This document shows positions 1 to 7,147 of a stretch of 64,000 bases of DNA, piece after piece. The notes beneath the pieces are model-generated. The model was given only the letters and a program-made list of their open reading frames with translations, made no database searches and was not told the DNA's origin. Within the stretch, counting starts at the first letter, position 1. Every line of letters starts with the position of its first letter. The position numbers and the translations under genes are program-made. This DNA is from an uncultured Turicimonas sp. (lineage in GTDB: Bacteria > Pseudomonadota > Gammaproteobacteria > Burkholderiales > Burkholderiaceae_F), in the NCBI GenBank assembly GCA_947854175.1, contig CANTYJ010000001.1, positions 1 through 64,000 on the forward strand, written 5' to 3'.

Positions 1-362
1 CGACTGCCAATTTTTGAGATTATGTAATTTTCGAGTCGTCGTTTTTCATCCGGATAAGATTTGATTCTTCCCTTCTTTTTGGCGCACCAAAACCTGAAAG
101 CATCTTTGACTGTAAAGGACTTTGGTGGTTCAAGTTCAAGCTCTTTCTTCTTTTGTCTTGCAAGTGCACGAGCTTGCATAAGAGAAACTTCTGGCCAATG
201 GCCCAACGAAATGTCTACGACTCTGCCGTTTTGAGGGATTCTCAGAACCCAAGATTTGATACCTGATTTTTGTACCCGGATAGCTAAACCGTGACCGTCA
301 GTGACCTGAAATCGTTTTTCTTTTGGTGTGAGAGATGAGATTATTTTTGTTGTTAGAGGCAT
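1..362 (-). CDS. Tyrosine integrase, N-terminal part (cut by the window edge)
   Basis: The leftward frame opens with ATG at 362-360 and stays open to base 1, giving about 120 residues. The start, MPLTTKIISSLTPKEKRF, followed by DGHGLAIRV, GIKSWVLR and LGHWPEVSLMQARALA, is the DUF4102 arm-type DNA-binding domain of P4-like prophage and island integrases. The catalytic domain lies outside the window, so activity cannot be judged. The gene runs away from the tail and lysis genes that start at 497. It probably belongs to this prophage or to an element beside it. The family call is firm; the ownership is inference. Confidence 0.85.
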   Translation of the reverse strand, partial: MPLTTKIISSLTPKEKRFQVTDGHGLAIRVQKSGIKSWVLRIPQNGRVVDISLGHWPEVSLMQARALARQKKKELELEPPKSFTVKDAFRFWCAKKKGRIKSYPDEKRRLENYIISKIGS

Positions 363-496
363 AAGACTTTCCTATTGAAAATCTTGAATATATCTACCCC
401 TACCCCCATTGTTTACACAACTCAAATAGGAAAAACAGGACAAATGCCCTGTAGGTCGCCGTTTAAAGTTAAACAACAAACAATGGAGTTTTAAAA

Positions 497-1291
497 ATGA
501 ACATTAAAACCGTTTGGGTTTACGATGAGGATGGTTTTTTCGAGGACACGCACATTGCTCAGCCAAACCCGCGCCGTCCGGGAAGCTGGCTGTTTCCTCC
601 CAGAGCAACAACTGTGAAACCCGCTATGGAGGCTAAGGTTTTTTACAAGATCAAAGATCCCACTGATACCGACAGCGAATGGGAGGCTATACCGTATCCT
701 GCGGGCCCTGAGGATTTCGTAGGCCTTGAAATTTCTCATCAGTCACGCACTCAGCGTTCTGAGACTCTGCGCAAATGGTTGAGAAAATTTGTCGCGGATC
801 AGCCGGAGCTCTGGCGTGAAAAACAGATCAACGATGAAGACGGAAATTTACAGGCGATCACCATAGAAGCAATTCCTCAACCGACAGCTGAAGAACTGTT
901 AGAGAAAAAATCGCAAGAGATTCGTGCTAAACGAGATTATTACCTGCAATTAACAGATTATTTGGTGGTAAACGACTATCCGATCACTGAAAACGAGCGT
1001 GAACAAGTTTTAGCCTATAGACAGTTCCTCAGAGATCTACCGCAGGCACAAAATTTTCCAGAAAACATCGAATGGCCAGAGCCTCCGACTGTCGCAAAAG
1101 CCGCACATAAGGTCTGGAAATCTAATGAAATGCACAAAGAAATTCAAATAAGAATTACAACAATTCAGCAACGATCCGACCTGAACAACGAACAAAAGAC
1201 TGCGATTGTTGAACAGCTTCATGCTGTAGCTCAACAGCCGGGATTCCCATATGAGATTGTCTGGCCAGATCCGATTCCAGTCGCTGTCTAA
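497..1291 (+). CDS. Phage tail fibre assembly / tail assembly chaperone-like protein
   Basis: This 264-residue protein carries, in its middle, the pattern RDYYLQLTDYLV ... YRQFLRDLPQ ... FPENIEWPEPP. That is the signature of the phage tail-assembly chaperone family (Phage_tail_APC type). A similar FPYEIVWPDP ending occurs at the extreme C-terminus, suggesting a duplicated or partial second copy. Members help assemble tail fibres in the cytoplasm and usually lie just after the fibre gene, which is not visible here. AATGGAG lies 7-13 bases before the ATG as ribosome binding site. It leads the rightward tail and lysis group. Confidence 0.75.
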   Translation: MNIKTVWVYDEDGFFEDTHIAQPNPRRPGSWLFPPRATTVKPAMEAKVFYKIKDPTDTDSEWEAIPYPAGPEDFVGLEISHQSRTQRSETLRKWLRKFVADQPELWREKQINDEDGNLQAITIEAIPQPTAEELLEKKSQEIRAKRDYYLQLTDYLVVNDYPITENEREQVLAYRQFLRDLPQAQNFPENIEWPEPPTVAKAAHKVWKSNEMHKEIQIRITTIQQRSDLNNEQKTAIVEQLHAVAQQPGFPYEIVWPDPIPVAV

Positions 1292-1321
1292 GAGTTAGTT
1301 TTAATCCGGGGAGAAAACAGA

Positions 1322-1687
1322 ATGGCAACAAATGAACCGGCTGTCTGGAGTGATTTTCTGACTGCCATTTCTCAAATCACAGCGGTGTTAATCATCGTCT
1401 GTGCATTGGCAGGACCAGCACAGCCCTACATCAAAGGCGAGGAAAAATTTGTGTTTATCAAATACATCGTTGAGGTTATCACCTCTGCACTGTCTGGAGT
1501 GATTGTTTTTTTGCTGTTGCGAGTTATCGACATGCCGGAAGAATGGCTTGCTGCATTTACAGGCATTGGGACATTTTTTGGCTTGAAGTTGATGAATGTT
1601 TTTTACCGAATTCTCGTAGGTCGCCTCAAGGTCATTTTTCAGCAAGACGATGAAAAAAAGAAGGAGGCTGAAAATGGAAAAAATTAA
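1322..1687 (+). CDS. Putative phage holin (small membrane protein)
   Basis: The 121-residue protein has hydrophobic segments near residues 15-36, 48-66 and 75-95 and ends in a strongly charged tail (QQDDEKKKEAENGKN). That layout, together with its place just before lysozyme and spanin genes, fits a class I-like holin that permeabilises the inner membrane at lysis. The family is assigned from topology and context, not from a signature I can name. A purine-rich GGGGAGAAAACAGA precedes the ATG. Its end overlaps the next gene by 14 bases, as is usual in lysis cassettes. Confidence 0.65.
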   Translation: MATNEPAVWSDFLTAISQITAVLIIVCALAGPAQPYIKGEEKFVFIKYIVEVITSALSGVIVFLLLRVIDMPEEWLAAFTGIGTFFGLKLMNVFYRILVGRLKVIFQQDDEKKKEAENGKN

Positions 1688-1982
1688 TAAATTGCCCCCG
1701 TGGCCTGAGTTTTGGGCAGGTTTACTGAAAGCGTTGCTTTTTGGCGCATTCTATATTGCCGGCGTGCTGTCCAGCACTCAACTCTCTCAGTTCACGATTT
1801 CAAGTCAACAGGATAGGATTGCGGCCTTGGAACATGAAACCGCCCTGCAACAGTTACAAATCAACGAACTGAACCGACTTTCACGTCAAAACAAAAAGAA
1901 TCTCGAAGCACTTGAATCAATTAAAAAAGACTTGAATTTTGTCAAGAAAGAGGTTCAAAAATTACAAGGCCTTCATAAATGA
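1674..1982 (+). CDS. Small phage membrane protein with coiled coil, lysis cassette
   Basis: I start this at ATG 1674 because AAGGAGG lies 7 bases upstream at 1661-1667; an earlier in-frame ATG at 1650 has no ribosome site. The 102-residue product has a short N-terminus, one membrane helix (about residues 14-32, ALLFGAFYIAGVLSS) and a long helical tail rich in Q, E, L and K that looks like a coiled coil. It may be an antiholin or another accessory lysis protein. Its stop overlaps the lysozyme start as ATGA. I do not recognise a named family. Confidence 0.6.
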   Translation: MEKINKLPPWPEFWAGLLKALLFGAFYIAGVLSSTQLSQFTISSQQDRIAALEHETALQQLQINELNRLSRQNKKNLEALESIKKDLNFVKKEVQKLQGLHK

Positions 1983-2458
1983 TCAGGAAAAATGTTTTAA
2001 GTTACGACCCATCAGTCGCAGTGCCGTTCATTGCCAAATGGGAAGGAGAAAACGGCAAACCTGTACTGAAAGCTTATTTATGCCCAGCAAAAGTTTGGAC
2101 AATTGGATTTGGTCATACCACGGGTGTCAAGAGCGGCATGGTCATTAACACAAACGAGGCCTATGATCTGCTCGAAAAAGACCTGAAAAAATTCCAAGAC
2201 GAACTTGCTAGTGTTGTGCACGTTCCAGTCACTCAAAATGAATTCATTGCTCTTCTTTCATGGATTTTCAATCTCGGACTCACGCCCGCCGTTCGCAATT
2301 CCACACTGTTGAAAAAACTTAATGAGAGCGACTATGAAGGGGCAAGTTCCGAATTCCCGAAATGGAGAAAATCACGAGGAAAAGTCTTGGATGGCTTGGT
2401 AAATCGCAGGCGTGCTGAACGAGAATTGTTCGATAAAAAGGAGTGTGGAAATGATTGA
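1979..2458 (+). CDS. Phage lysozyme (endolysin), glycoside hydrolase family 24
   Basis: This 159-residue muramidase cleaves the glycan strands of peptidoglycan. FIAKWEG supplies the catalytic glutamate (E22) and VWTIGFGHT carries the conserved threonine (T41). The residue six before that threonine is Cys35 rather than Asp, giving the E-C-T variant known in this family. The glutamate-to-Cys spacing is longer than usual because of an insert, GENGKP. The C-terminal GLVNRRRAERELF is also typical of RrrD-like lysozymes. There is no signal or SAR helix, so release should depend on the holin upstream. Confidence 0.92.
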   Translation: MIRKNVLSYDPSVAVPFIAKWEGENGKPVLKAYLCPAKVWTIGFGHTTGVKSGMVINTNEAYDLLEKDLKKFQDELASVVHVPVTQNEFIALLSWIFNLGLTPAVRNSTLLKKLNESDYEGASSEFPKWRKSRGKVLDGLVNRRRAERELFDKKECGND

Positions 2459-2621
2459 AAGAGAGGGGGTCAAATTAGAAGATAACGAAAGAACACCTTG
2501 CGAGGTCTGGACTCGTGTGATGGGATACCACCGACCGATTGATTCGTTCAACATCGGGAAAAAAGGAGAGGTCGCGGAGAGAAAATATTTCAAAGAGGAT
2601 AAGGCTTGTAAATGCCGGTGA
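2451..2621 (+). CDS. Stand-alone NrdD-like glycyl-radical mini-protein
   Basis: The ATG at 2451 follows AAGGAG and overlaps the lysozyme end. The 56-residue product contains CEVWTRVMGYHRP followed by FNIGKKGEVAERKYF, matching the extreme C-terminus of anaerobic ribonucleotide reductase NrdD, where the glycine in the RVxGY motif holds the radical. The rest of NrdD is absent. Such minigenes are seen in prophages; their role is unproven. By analogy with GrcA, which repairs oxygen-damaged pyruvate formate-lyase, it might repair cleaved host NrdD. That role is inference. It ends overlapping the Rz start. Confidence 0.75.
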   Translation: MIEREGVKLEDNERTPCEVWTRVMGYHRPIDSFNIGKKGEVAERKYFKEDKACKCR

Positions 2622-2992
2622 GAAAACTGATTGTCTCGATCGGATTTTTGTTGGTAGTTATTTCAGTTTATCTGTATGGCTATTTTCAGGGACAAAATTC
2701 GGAGGAACTCAAACATGCACGGCTTGAAATATCAACGCTCACAAAAACAATTCAGGAATTTAAAGCCAAGCAAACGAACGATGCGCTTGCTTTATCTGAA
2801 CTTCGCATTGCTGAGTCTGCTTCTCGTAATGAACTTGACCGGATGCGCCAGCAACTGTCCGCAATCGAAAGAGCCGCCAAAACTCACGCCGATCGAGAAC
2901 GTAATCGATGCCTCTCGTTTGGAGTCAGATGTCAAGAAGCTCTCGAAAGAGCTGCACGAGCTGTTAGATTCTGCGCAGAAAACCACAAATAA
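2612..2992 (+). CDS. Rz-like inner-membrane spanin subunit
   Basis: The 126-residue product starts with one membrane helix (residues 5-22, LIVSIGFLLVVISVYLYG) followed by a long helical periplasmic region, as in i-spanins. The C-terminal half, with RCLSFGVRCQEALERAARAVRFC, resembles Rz proteins of Burkholderiales phages. Spanins join inner and outer membranes to finish lysis. The coding region for its partner is nested inside it in another frame (2781-2996), the classic Rz/Rz1 layout. It overlaps the NrdD-like gene by 10 bases. Confidence 0.8.
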   Translation: MPVRKLIVSIGFLLVVISVYLYGYFQGQNSEELKHARLEISTLTKTIQEFKAKQTNDALALSELRIAESASRNELDRMRQQLSAIERAAKTHADRERNRCLSFGVRCQEALERAARAVRFCAENHK

Positions 2993-2996
2993 CTGA
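2781..2996 (+). CDS. Rz1-like outer-membrane spanin lipoprotein, nested in Rz
   Basis: The frame opens earlier, but ATG 2781 gives a clean lipoprotein: MRLLYLNFALLSLLLVMNL then the lipobox LTGC with Cys22 as lipid anchor. The mature part starts CASNCPQSKEPPK, with a short proline-containing stretch, and ends in a helical tail. At 71 residues it is the right size for Rz1. It lies almost wholly inside the Rz gene in a different frame and runs 4 bases past its stop. Frame, lipobox and position agree, so I count it as real despite the overlap. Confidence 0.8.
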   Translation: MRLLYLNFALLSLLLVMNLTGCASNCPQSKEPPKLTPIENVIDASRLESDVKKLSKELHELLDSAQKTTNN

Positions 2997-3004
2997 ATCA
3001 TTTA

Positions 3005-3070
3005 GTCCCATATGGTAATATTTTTAAAATCATAAAGTTGCGGTTAAATATTACCGTTTTGGTCCCATAT
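3005..3070 (+). repeat. Direct repeat GTCCCATAT x2 enclosing an inverted repeat
   Basis: GTCCCATAT occurs at 3005-3013 and 3062-3070. Between them GGTAATATTT (3014-3023) is inverted as AAATATTACC (3046-3055). The unit lies just after the spanin genes and before the convergent leftward genes. It could be a regulatory or recombination site; the repeats are short and no function is shown. Confidence 0.4.
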
Positions 3071-3087
3071 CTTTTTGATGAAAAACT

Positions 3088-3112
3088 AAAGGGGCTAACG
3101 CCCCTTTATTTA
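3088..3112. terminator. Bidirectional terminator-like hairpin
   Basis: AAAGGGG (3088-3094) and CCCCTTT (3101-3107) form a 7-bp stem with a 6-base loop between the lysis genes and the convergent leftward genes. The T tracts are short, so termination strength is uncertain. Confidence 0.6.
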
Positions 3113-3556
3113 TCTGAAAAACTTATCTACTTTCTTTGTGATCCGTTTCATCAGTCTTTTTTCGTTCAGTTCAAAATATTTGTCGAACAGAATTGAATCA
3201 GTTTTGAAAACTGATAACGGTTCTCCGTCATTATCAGTCAACTGGACTGATTCTCCTTCACTGGTCTGGATTGACCATAATCCACAACCAATGTCGTAAT
3301 AGTCTTCAGTCTCTTTGTCTGATTCGACTTCGCTATTGCCGGTACAGAGGCAAAATACGGCTTCTTCGTAATCAGCAACAATTTTGTATTTTGTACTTAA
3401 AAATAGAACCAAGTTTTTGTTTTCAAATTTGGCTGAAACTTTACCTGTTTCCAATTCCCCAAATTCAGTTCCACGGGCACGATCCACAAATTCGATCGTG
3501 GATTTAAAACGACCTACAGCAAAAACGTTAAATTCGTCTAATGTCAATTTAATCAT
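3110..3556 (-). CDS. Hypothetical protein, prophage accessory region
   Basis: The 148-residue product is acidic, with no signal peptide or membrane segment. It reads as a beta-rich cytoplasmic protein ending in a basic helix (RLMKRITKKVDKFFR). Its ATG overlaps the end of the small RHH-like gene by 8 bases, so the two are probably translated together. I recognise no family. Its place beyond the lysis genes, in the opposite direction, is typical of phage-borne accessory genes (morons), which may be expressed in the lysogen. Confidence 0.6.
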   Translation of the reverse strand: MIKLTLDEFNVFAVGRFKSTIEFVDRARGTEFGELETGKVSAKFENKNLVLFLSTKYKIVADYEEAVFCLCTGNSEVESDKETEDYYDIGCGLWSIQTSEGESVQLTDNDGEPLSVFKTDSILFDKYFELNEKRLMKRITKKVDKFFR

Positions 3557-3710
3557 TTTTTTCTTCCTTTTCTTTTTCTACTTTGTTTTTTATCCACTCT
3601 GCTCCGCCATGCGCCTTAATGTAAGCGATGGCCTCCACAGGCAAGTAAAACGTAACGTTTTTTCCCCCGTTGGGCGTTTTGCGGGGGCGCCCCATTTTTT
3701 TTGTTTCCAT
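3549..3710 (-). CDS. Small ribbon-helix-helix-like DNA-binding protein
   Basis: The ATG at 3710-3708 opens a 53-residue frame that ends at 3549. MGRPRKTPNGGKN is a basic arm, VTFYLPVEAIAYIKAHGG gives a beta strand plus helix, and AEWIKNKVEKEKEE a second helix, the expected order for a ribbon-helix-helix fold. The ending GG-x-x-W-I/V-x-x-K/Q-V/I-E-K closely parallels the N-terminal domain of the UmuD at 32878-33516. It sits in a three-gene leftward group whose promoter carries a palindrome (4106-4119) that it may bind. The fold assignment is inference from sequence pattern. Confidence 0.65.
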   Translation of the reverse strand: METKKMGRPRKTPNGGKNVTFYLPVEAIAYIKAHGGAEWIKNKVEKEKEEKND

Positions 3711-3712
3711 TA

Positions 3713-4060
3713 TTAATCGTTTTCTTCATTCAATTCTTCGGCTTTATTCCACGCCTTTTCTTCATCGAGTGACCAGAACTCGCATTCGGTAGAGTTGGCA
3801 ACAGCAGGCCTCCACTCGCCACGTGCAACATTTTCTCTGATCCAATCTACCTGAGCAAAAACATCGGCTGCACTTTGGAGTTCGTCCAGATCCTCAAAAC
3901 CGCCTTTGAGTTCGTCCTTGTCGAAGGTAAGGTTGAATTGGTCGCAGAGGTTTTCAGTGACAACTTCGTACCCGTTATACCCTTGACGAACCCAAAAAAT
4001 CTTTAACTTTTGAATTTCATTGATGGCGTTCAAAATTTCTTTTCTTGTTTGTTCGTTCAT
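3713..4060 (-). CDS. Hypothetical acidic protein, prophage accessory region
   Basis: The 115-residue product is helical and acidic, with a tryptophan-rich middle and end (VDWIRENVARGEWRP, CEFWSLDEEKAWNKA). No signal peptide, membrane helix or known motif is seen. It is the first gene of the leftward three-gene group: CTCCT at about 4068 (AGGAG on the coding strand) provides the ribosome site, a strong promoter lies at 4101-4129, and the next gene starts 3 bases after its stop. I cannot assign a function. Confidence 0.6.
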   Translation of the reverse strand: MNEQTRKEILNAINEIQKLKIFWVRQGYNGYEVVTENLCDQFNLTFDKDELKGGFEDLDELQSAADVFAQVDWIRENVARGEWRPAVANSTECEFWSLDEEKAWNKAEELNEEND

Positions 4061-4100
4061 TTTTTTCTCCTAAATTTGTGTTTGTTTATTAATTACTTAA

Positions 4101-4129
4101 ATTATACATTTATAAATGTGAAAAGTCAA
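4101..4129 (-). promoter_or_regulatory. Sigma-70 promoter with palindromic operator in the spacer
   Basis: On the minus strand TTGACT (4129-4124), a 17-base spacer and TATAAT (4106-4101) make a near-consensus promoter for the leftward group starting at 4060. The spacer contains the perfect 14-bp palindrome ACATTTATAAATGT (4106-4119). A repressor bound there would block RNA polymerase. The RHH-like protein of the same operon is a natural candidate, by inference. Confidence 0.75.
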
Positions 4130-4220
4130 GTAATTTTGACTAATTTTTTTAAAAATTTAAAGAATTTTTGGAGTTTTACAGAAAAATTTTAGATCTTTTT
4201 TAGATAACTTATTGATTTTA

Positions 4221-4266
4221 TTGATTAGATTGGTGCAGACCTCTCGCACCAAAATGTTCTAATCAA
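4221..4266. repeat. Two-part inverted repeat between prophage region and recombinase
   Basis: TTGATTAGA (4221-4229) is inverted at 4258-4266, and inside it TTGGTGC (4230-4236) is inverted at 4246-4252. The 4061-4505 gap otherwise holds only the leftward promoter and A/T-rich sequence without a gene. The structure lies just upstream of a tyrosine recombinase gene, so it could be a recombination or operator site, or a weak terminator. No T tract follows directly. Confidence 0.5.
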
Positions 4267-4505
4267 TTCTGTTACCGCTTGATTTACACGTTTTTCAAGC
4301 TGTTTTTTCCTTTATATCCTGAAGCAAACTGAAATGTGCCGTGTAGAATTGCAGAGTTTTTTGCGGATATCCACAATGATGCAATTCTCTCAATGTTTAA
4401 AAAGACTCCGATTTTTTACTTTTGAGTTTCTTTCACGCAAACCTCCCATTACAATGACTGTGCACCTTGTCACAAATACAAAAAAATTCCGGAGTAATAA
4501 TTACA

Positions 4506-6068
4506 ATGTCAAACCTTGATTTCGATGCGCCTCTTACTCAATACTTCTTTAAAGAGACCGCAGAAAAATTATTTCAAAACGACATTTCTACACTCGACGA
4601 TCTCATGGATCTGATCTATGTCAATGAGAATAACTGGTGGAAGTCCATCCATTTGGAAAAAGATATTGCCAACGGAATTCAAAAATGGCTTTACGACCAC
4701 CGGCATGAAGGCATCGAGTTACCGGAGTCTGTTCTAAAGAAATCACTGGAACTAACAAAAAGTTATTACGGCCACCCTATCGCGCAAGTTGCAGGAGCTC
4801 TTTTTTCAGAGGTTGTAAATCCTGAATCCAGGAATAAAGCTACCCCCAGAGCAGGATTTATGCATTCTGAAAAAGCTAAAGTTCTTCCGATAGAAACTTT
4901 TAAAGTTCCTGAACAATTTAATGGAGTAAACGGTACAAATAGAGGACCAAAAAATAACTGTGCACTTTCGGCCAACGATGACCTTTCAGCTATTAAAGCC
5001 TGGTTAACAGCGAGGGCAAAAAACGCTAATACCAAAGTTGCATATAAAAAAGAATCTGAACGGTTTTTCTTGTGGGCTGTATTAGAAAAAAGAACGGCTC
5101 TTTCCTCTTTAACACTTGAAGATTGTGCATCATATTTAACCTGGTTAGAAATGTTGGGACGCTCATCAGATGAAGATTGGGCAAAAAAATGGCACCAACC
5201 TCAGAGTCAGTGGCTCGGTCCTAAAAATGTTCCCCGCTCTTCAGGATTATGGAAACCGTTCAACTCACCTTTATCTTTTGCCAGTAGAAAAGTGGCAATG
5301 ACGGTCATTCGCCAACTCTTCTCTTTTCTTCAGAAGACCGGTTACCTTCAAATGAACCCGTTTGACCAAATTTCTCCGAAGATTCCGTTGCTTCCCGGTG
5401 AAGGTAAACCAAAAGAATATGCAGATCGCTCTTTGACCAAAGACCAGTGGGAAGAGATAATGGCTTATCTTGAAAACATGCCGGACTCTCTACAGAAATT
5501 AAGACTGAAAGTGATTCTGTTATTAGGAAAAGGTCTTGGTATGAGATGCAGCGAAATAATTAACGCTCGATGCTTCTGGATTTCCGACCGGATCATTGGT
5601 TCTGAAACCGTCAAAACTATTACCATTATTGGAAAAGGCGACAAAGAAAGAAGACTGCCGCTCTCAGAAGAACAGGTTCAAATTATTTCTGATTATCTTG
5701 CAGAAAGAAAGATAGCTCCTTTGGGAATGGAGGAATCTCAGAATGAATTTCTCATTGCTTCTATGCGCAAGTCAAAGAAAAATACAGGAGGCGGAGTATC
5801 CCGTTCCGGATTGTATGTAATTTTGTCCTCATTTCTTGCTGAAGTAGCTGACAGCGTCCGCAAGGAAAGGCCAATTGATTCTGCAAAATTAAGAACCAGT
5901 TCAACTCACTGGTTGCGTCATACTTTTGCGGTAACTAGTCTGGAAGTAATGTCAGTGAACGTTGTACAGGCAGCTTTAGGGCATGCATCGGTTTCAACAA
6001 CCGGTAAATACATCGTTCCTGACGAGGAAACTATCAAAGATGCTTTGTTAAAAAAACCTGCGCTTTAA
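4506..6068 (+). CDS. Large site-specific tyrosine recombinase
   Basis: The ATG at 4506 follows CGGAG; an in-frame TTG at 4467 is less likely. The 520-residue protein has an N-terminal helical region (about 1-90) like the DUF3701/SAM-like domain of some Burkholderiales integrases, a core-binding region (about 160-290), and a catalytic domain. Visible catalytic residues include Arg in GLGMRCSEI, HxxR as HWLRH, and the tyrosine in TTGKYIV. It is far longer than XerC or XerD (about 300 residues). It could serve a mobile element or a chromosomal resolution task; substrate sites are unknown. Confidence 0.8.
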   Translation: MSNLDFDAPLTQYFFKETAEKLFQNDISTLDDLMDLIYVNENNWWKSIHLEKDIANGIQKWLYDHRHEGIELPESVLKKSLELTKSYYGHPIAQVAGALFSEVVNPESRNKATPRAGFMHSEKAKVLPIETFKVPEQFNGVNGTNRGPKNNCALSANDDLSAIKAWLTARAKNANTKVAYKKESERFFLWAVLEKRTALSSLTLEDCASYLTWLEMLGRSSDEDWAKKWHQPQSQWLGPKNVPRSSGLWKPFNSPLSFASRKVAMTVIRQLFSFLQKTGYLQMNPFDQISPKIPLLPGEGKPKEYADRSLTKDQWEEIMAYLENMPDSLQKLRLKVILLLGKGLGMRCSEIINARCFWISDRIIGSETVKTITIIGKGDKERRLPLSEEQVQIISDYLAERKIAPLGMEESQNEFLIASMRKSKKNTGGGVSRSGLYVILSSFLAEVADSVRKERPIDSAKLRTSSTHWLRHTFAVTSLEVMSVNVVQAALGHASVSTTGKYIVPDEETIKDALLKKPAL

Positions 6069-6073
6069 CACTT

Positions 6074-6099
6074 CCTCGCCTATAACGGCGAGGATTTTT
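6074..6099 (+). terminator. Rho-independent terminator after the recombinase
   Basis: CCTCGCC (6074-6080) pairs with GGCGAGG (6087-6093) over a 6-base loop, followed by ATTTTT. It sits between the convergent recombinase and holB genes. Confidence 0.85.
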
Positions 6100-6115
6100 G
6101 ATTATTCGAAAAGCT

Positions 6116-7147
6116 CTAGTTCACAAAACAATTTTTATATTTCATCAGAAGATCTTGCTCGATTAGACGGGCATTCAAGGCGATCTGTGCATGACGTTTA
6201 TTTTGAGCTAACTCATCCACAAACCCATACATTTTTCTTAAATCAAGAGCTGTAGAAGCAGACTTTATTTGCTCTTTTCTTCTAAGAAAATACCTGGCAT
6301 TCAATCCCTCTCTCATCAGTATTAAATCGACACAACAGCGTTGCATTAGTGTGAGAAACGGAAGGAGAGGAAAATCAGAAGCCGTTAATTCAATAATCAT
6401 CCGGCTATCAAGGTTTTTCCCTTTTGCCAATAAATCGAGAAGAATTTCTTCTTTTTTTTCGTCAATCTTTAACTTAACGTCCTCTTCGAAGTAAAGCAGT
6501 GGCATTCCGCCAAATTTGGCTAACATTTCTTCAGGATGTTCAACATTCTTAGCTTTCAAAAAAGCACAACCCTGTTCAGGAGTCGGAGGCGTTACGCGAA
6601 CAATCTGACAGCGGGAACGGATAGTCGGTAGCATCGAATCCAAATTATCAGAAACAAGAAGAAAAATCACTCCTGCAGGAGGCTCTTCCAATGTCTTTAA
6701 AAGAGCTGAACTCTGATCAGCCATCATCGTATCGGCCGGATAAATCAGAACAACTTTTCTGCCGCCACGTCGTGAGCTCGTCGACACAAATTCACTTAAT
6801 GAACGAATTTGTTCTATTGAAATTTGGCGTGATAAAGATTTTTTTGCCGTAACGGTTTTTTCTTCTTTTTGCCATGGTAACGGATGAATCGCCTCTTCAG
6901 CCTCAGAAAGGAGAAGTTTAAAGTCCGGATGGTTGCCTGCTTCCAGAAGCTTACACTCCGGACATTCTCCGCACGGAGCCCCTTCTATTGGAGAACTGCA
7001 CAGAAGAGACCTGGCAAAAGCATTTGCTAATTCAAAGGTCCCGCTTCCTCTCGGCCCATGGATAAGAATTGCGCCGGGTAAATTGACACGAAACTTATTA
7101 AGAGCTTCTGCCGGTTTAGTCAGCCAGACAAACGGAGCTAATCCCAT
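6116..7147 (-). CDS. holB: DNA polymerase III delta prime subunit
   Basis: This 343-residue clamp-loader subunit helps load the beta clamp in replication. GPRGSGTFELA near residue 31 stands at the Walker A position, and PCGECPECKLLEAGNHPDF is the zinc-binding module typical of HolB. LLKTLEEPPAGVIFLLVSD and the arginine-finger region TIRSRCQIVR follow, as in AAA+ clamp loaders. It overlaps tmk by 10 bases and follows mltG-tmk, a gene order common in proteobacteria. It is shown as the last gene of the leftward operon. Confidence 0.93.
   Translation of the reverse strand: MGLAPFVWLTKPAEALNKFRVNLPGAILIHGPRGSGTFELANAFARSLLCSSPIEGAPCGECPECKLLEAGNHPDFKLLLSEAEEAIHPLPWQKEEKTVTAKKSLSRQISIEQIRSLSEFVSTSSRRGGRKVVLIYPADTMMADQSSALLKTLEEPPAGVIFLLVSDNLDSMLPTIRSRCQIVRVTPPTPEQGCAFLKAKNVEHPEEMLAKFGGMPLLYFEEDVKLKIDEKKEEILLDLLAKGKNLDSRMIIELTASDFPLLPFLTLMQRCCVDLILMREGLNARYFLRRKEQIKSASTALDLRKMYGFVDELAQNKRHAQIALNARLIEQDLLMKYKNCFVN

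Larger units (their letters stand above)
1..4060. mobile_element. Prophage fragment: integrase end, tail-assembly and lysis genes
   Basis: An integrase, a tail assembly protein, a holin-like protein, a GH24 lysozyme, nested Rz/Rz1 spanins and small leftward genes of phage style sit together. No head, packaging or tail structural genes are visible, so this is either the right part of a prophage continuing leftwards or a remnant. The right limit is set at the last small leftward gene (4060). No convincing attachment-site repeats were found. Confidence 0.7.

Noticed and set aside
3005-3070. Attachment-site pair for the prophage
   Set aside because: The 9-base repeats are only 57 bases apart and enclose no element.
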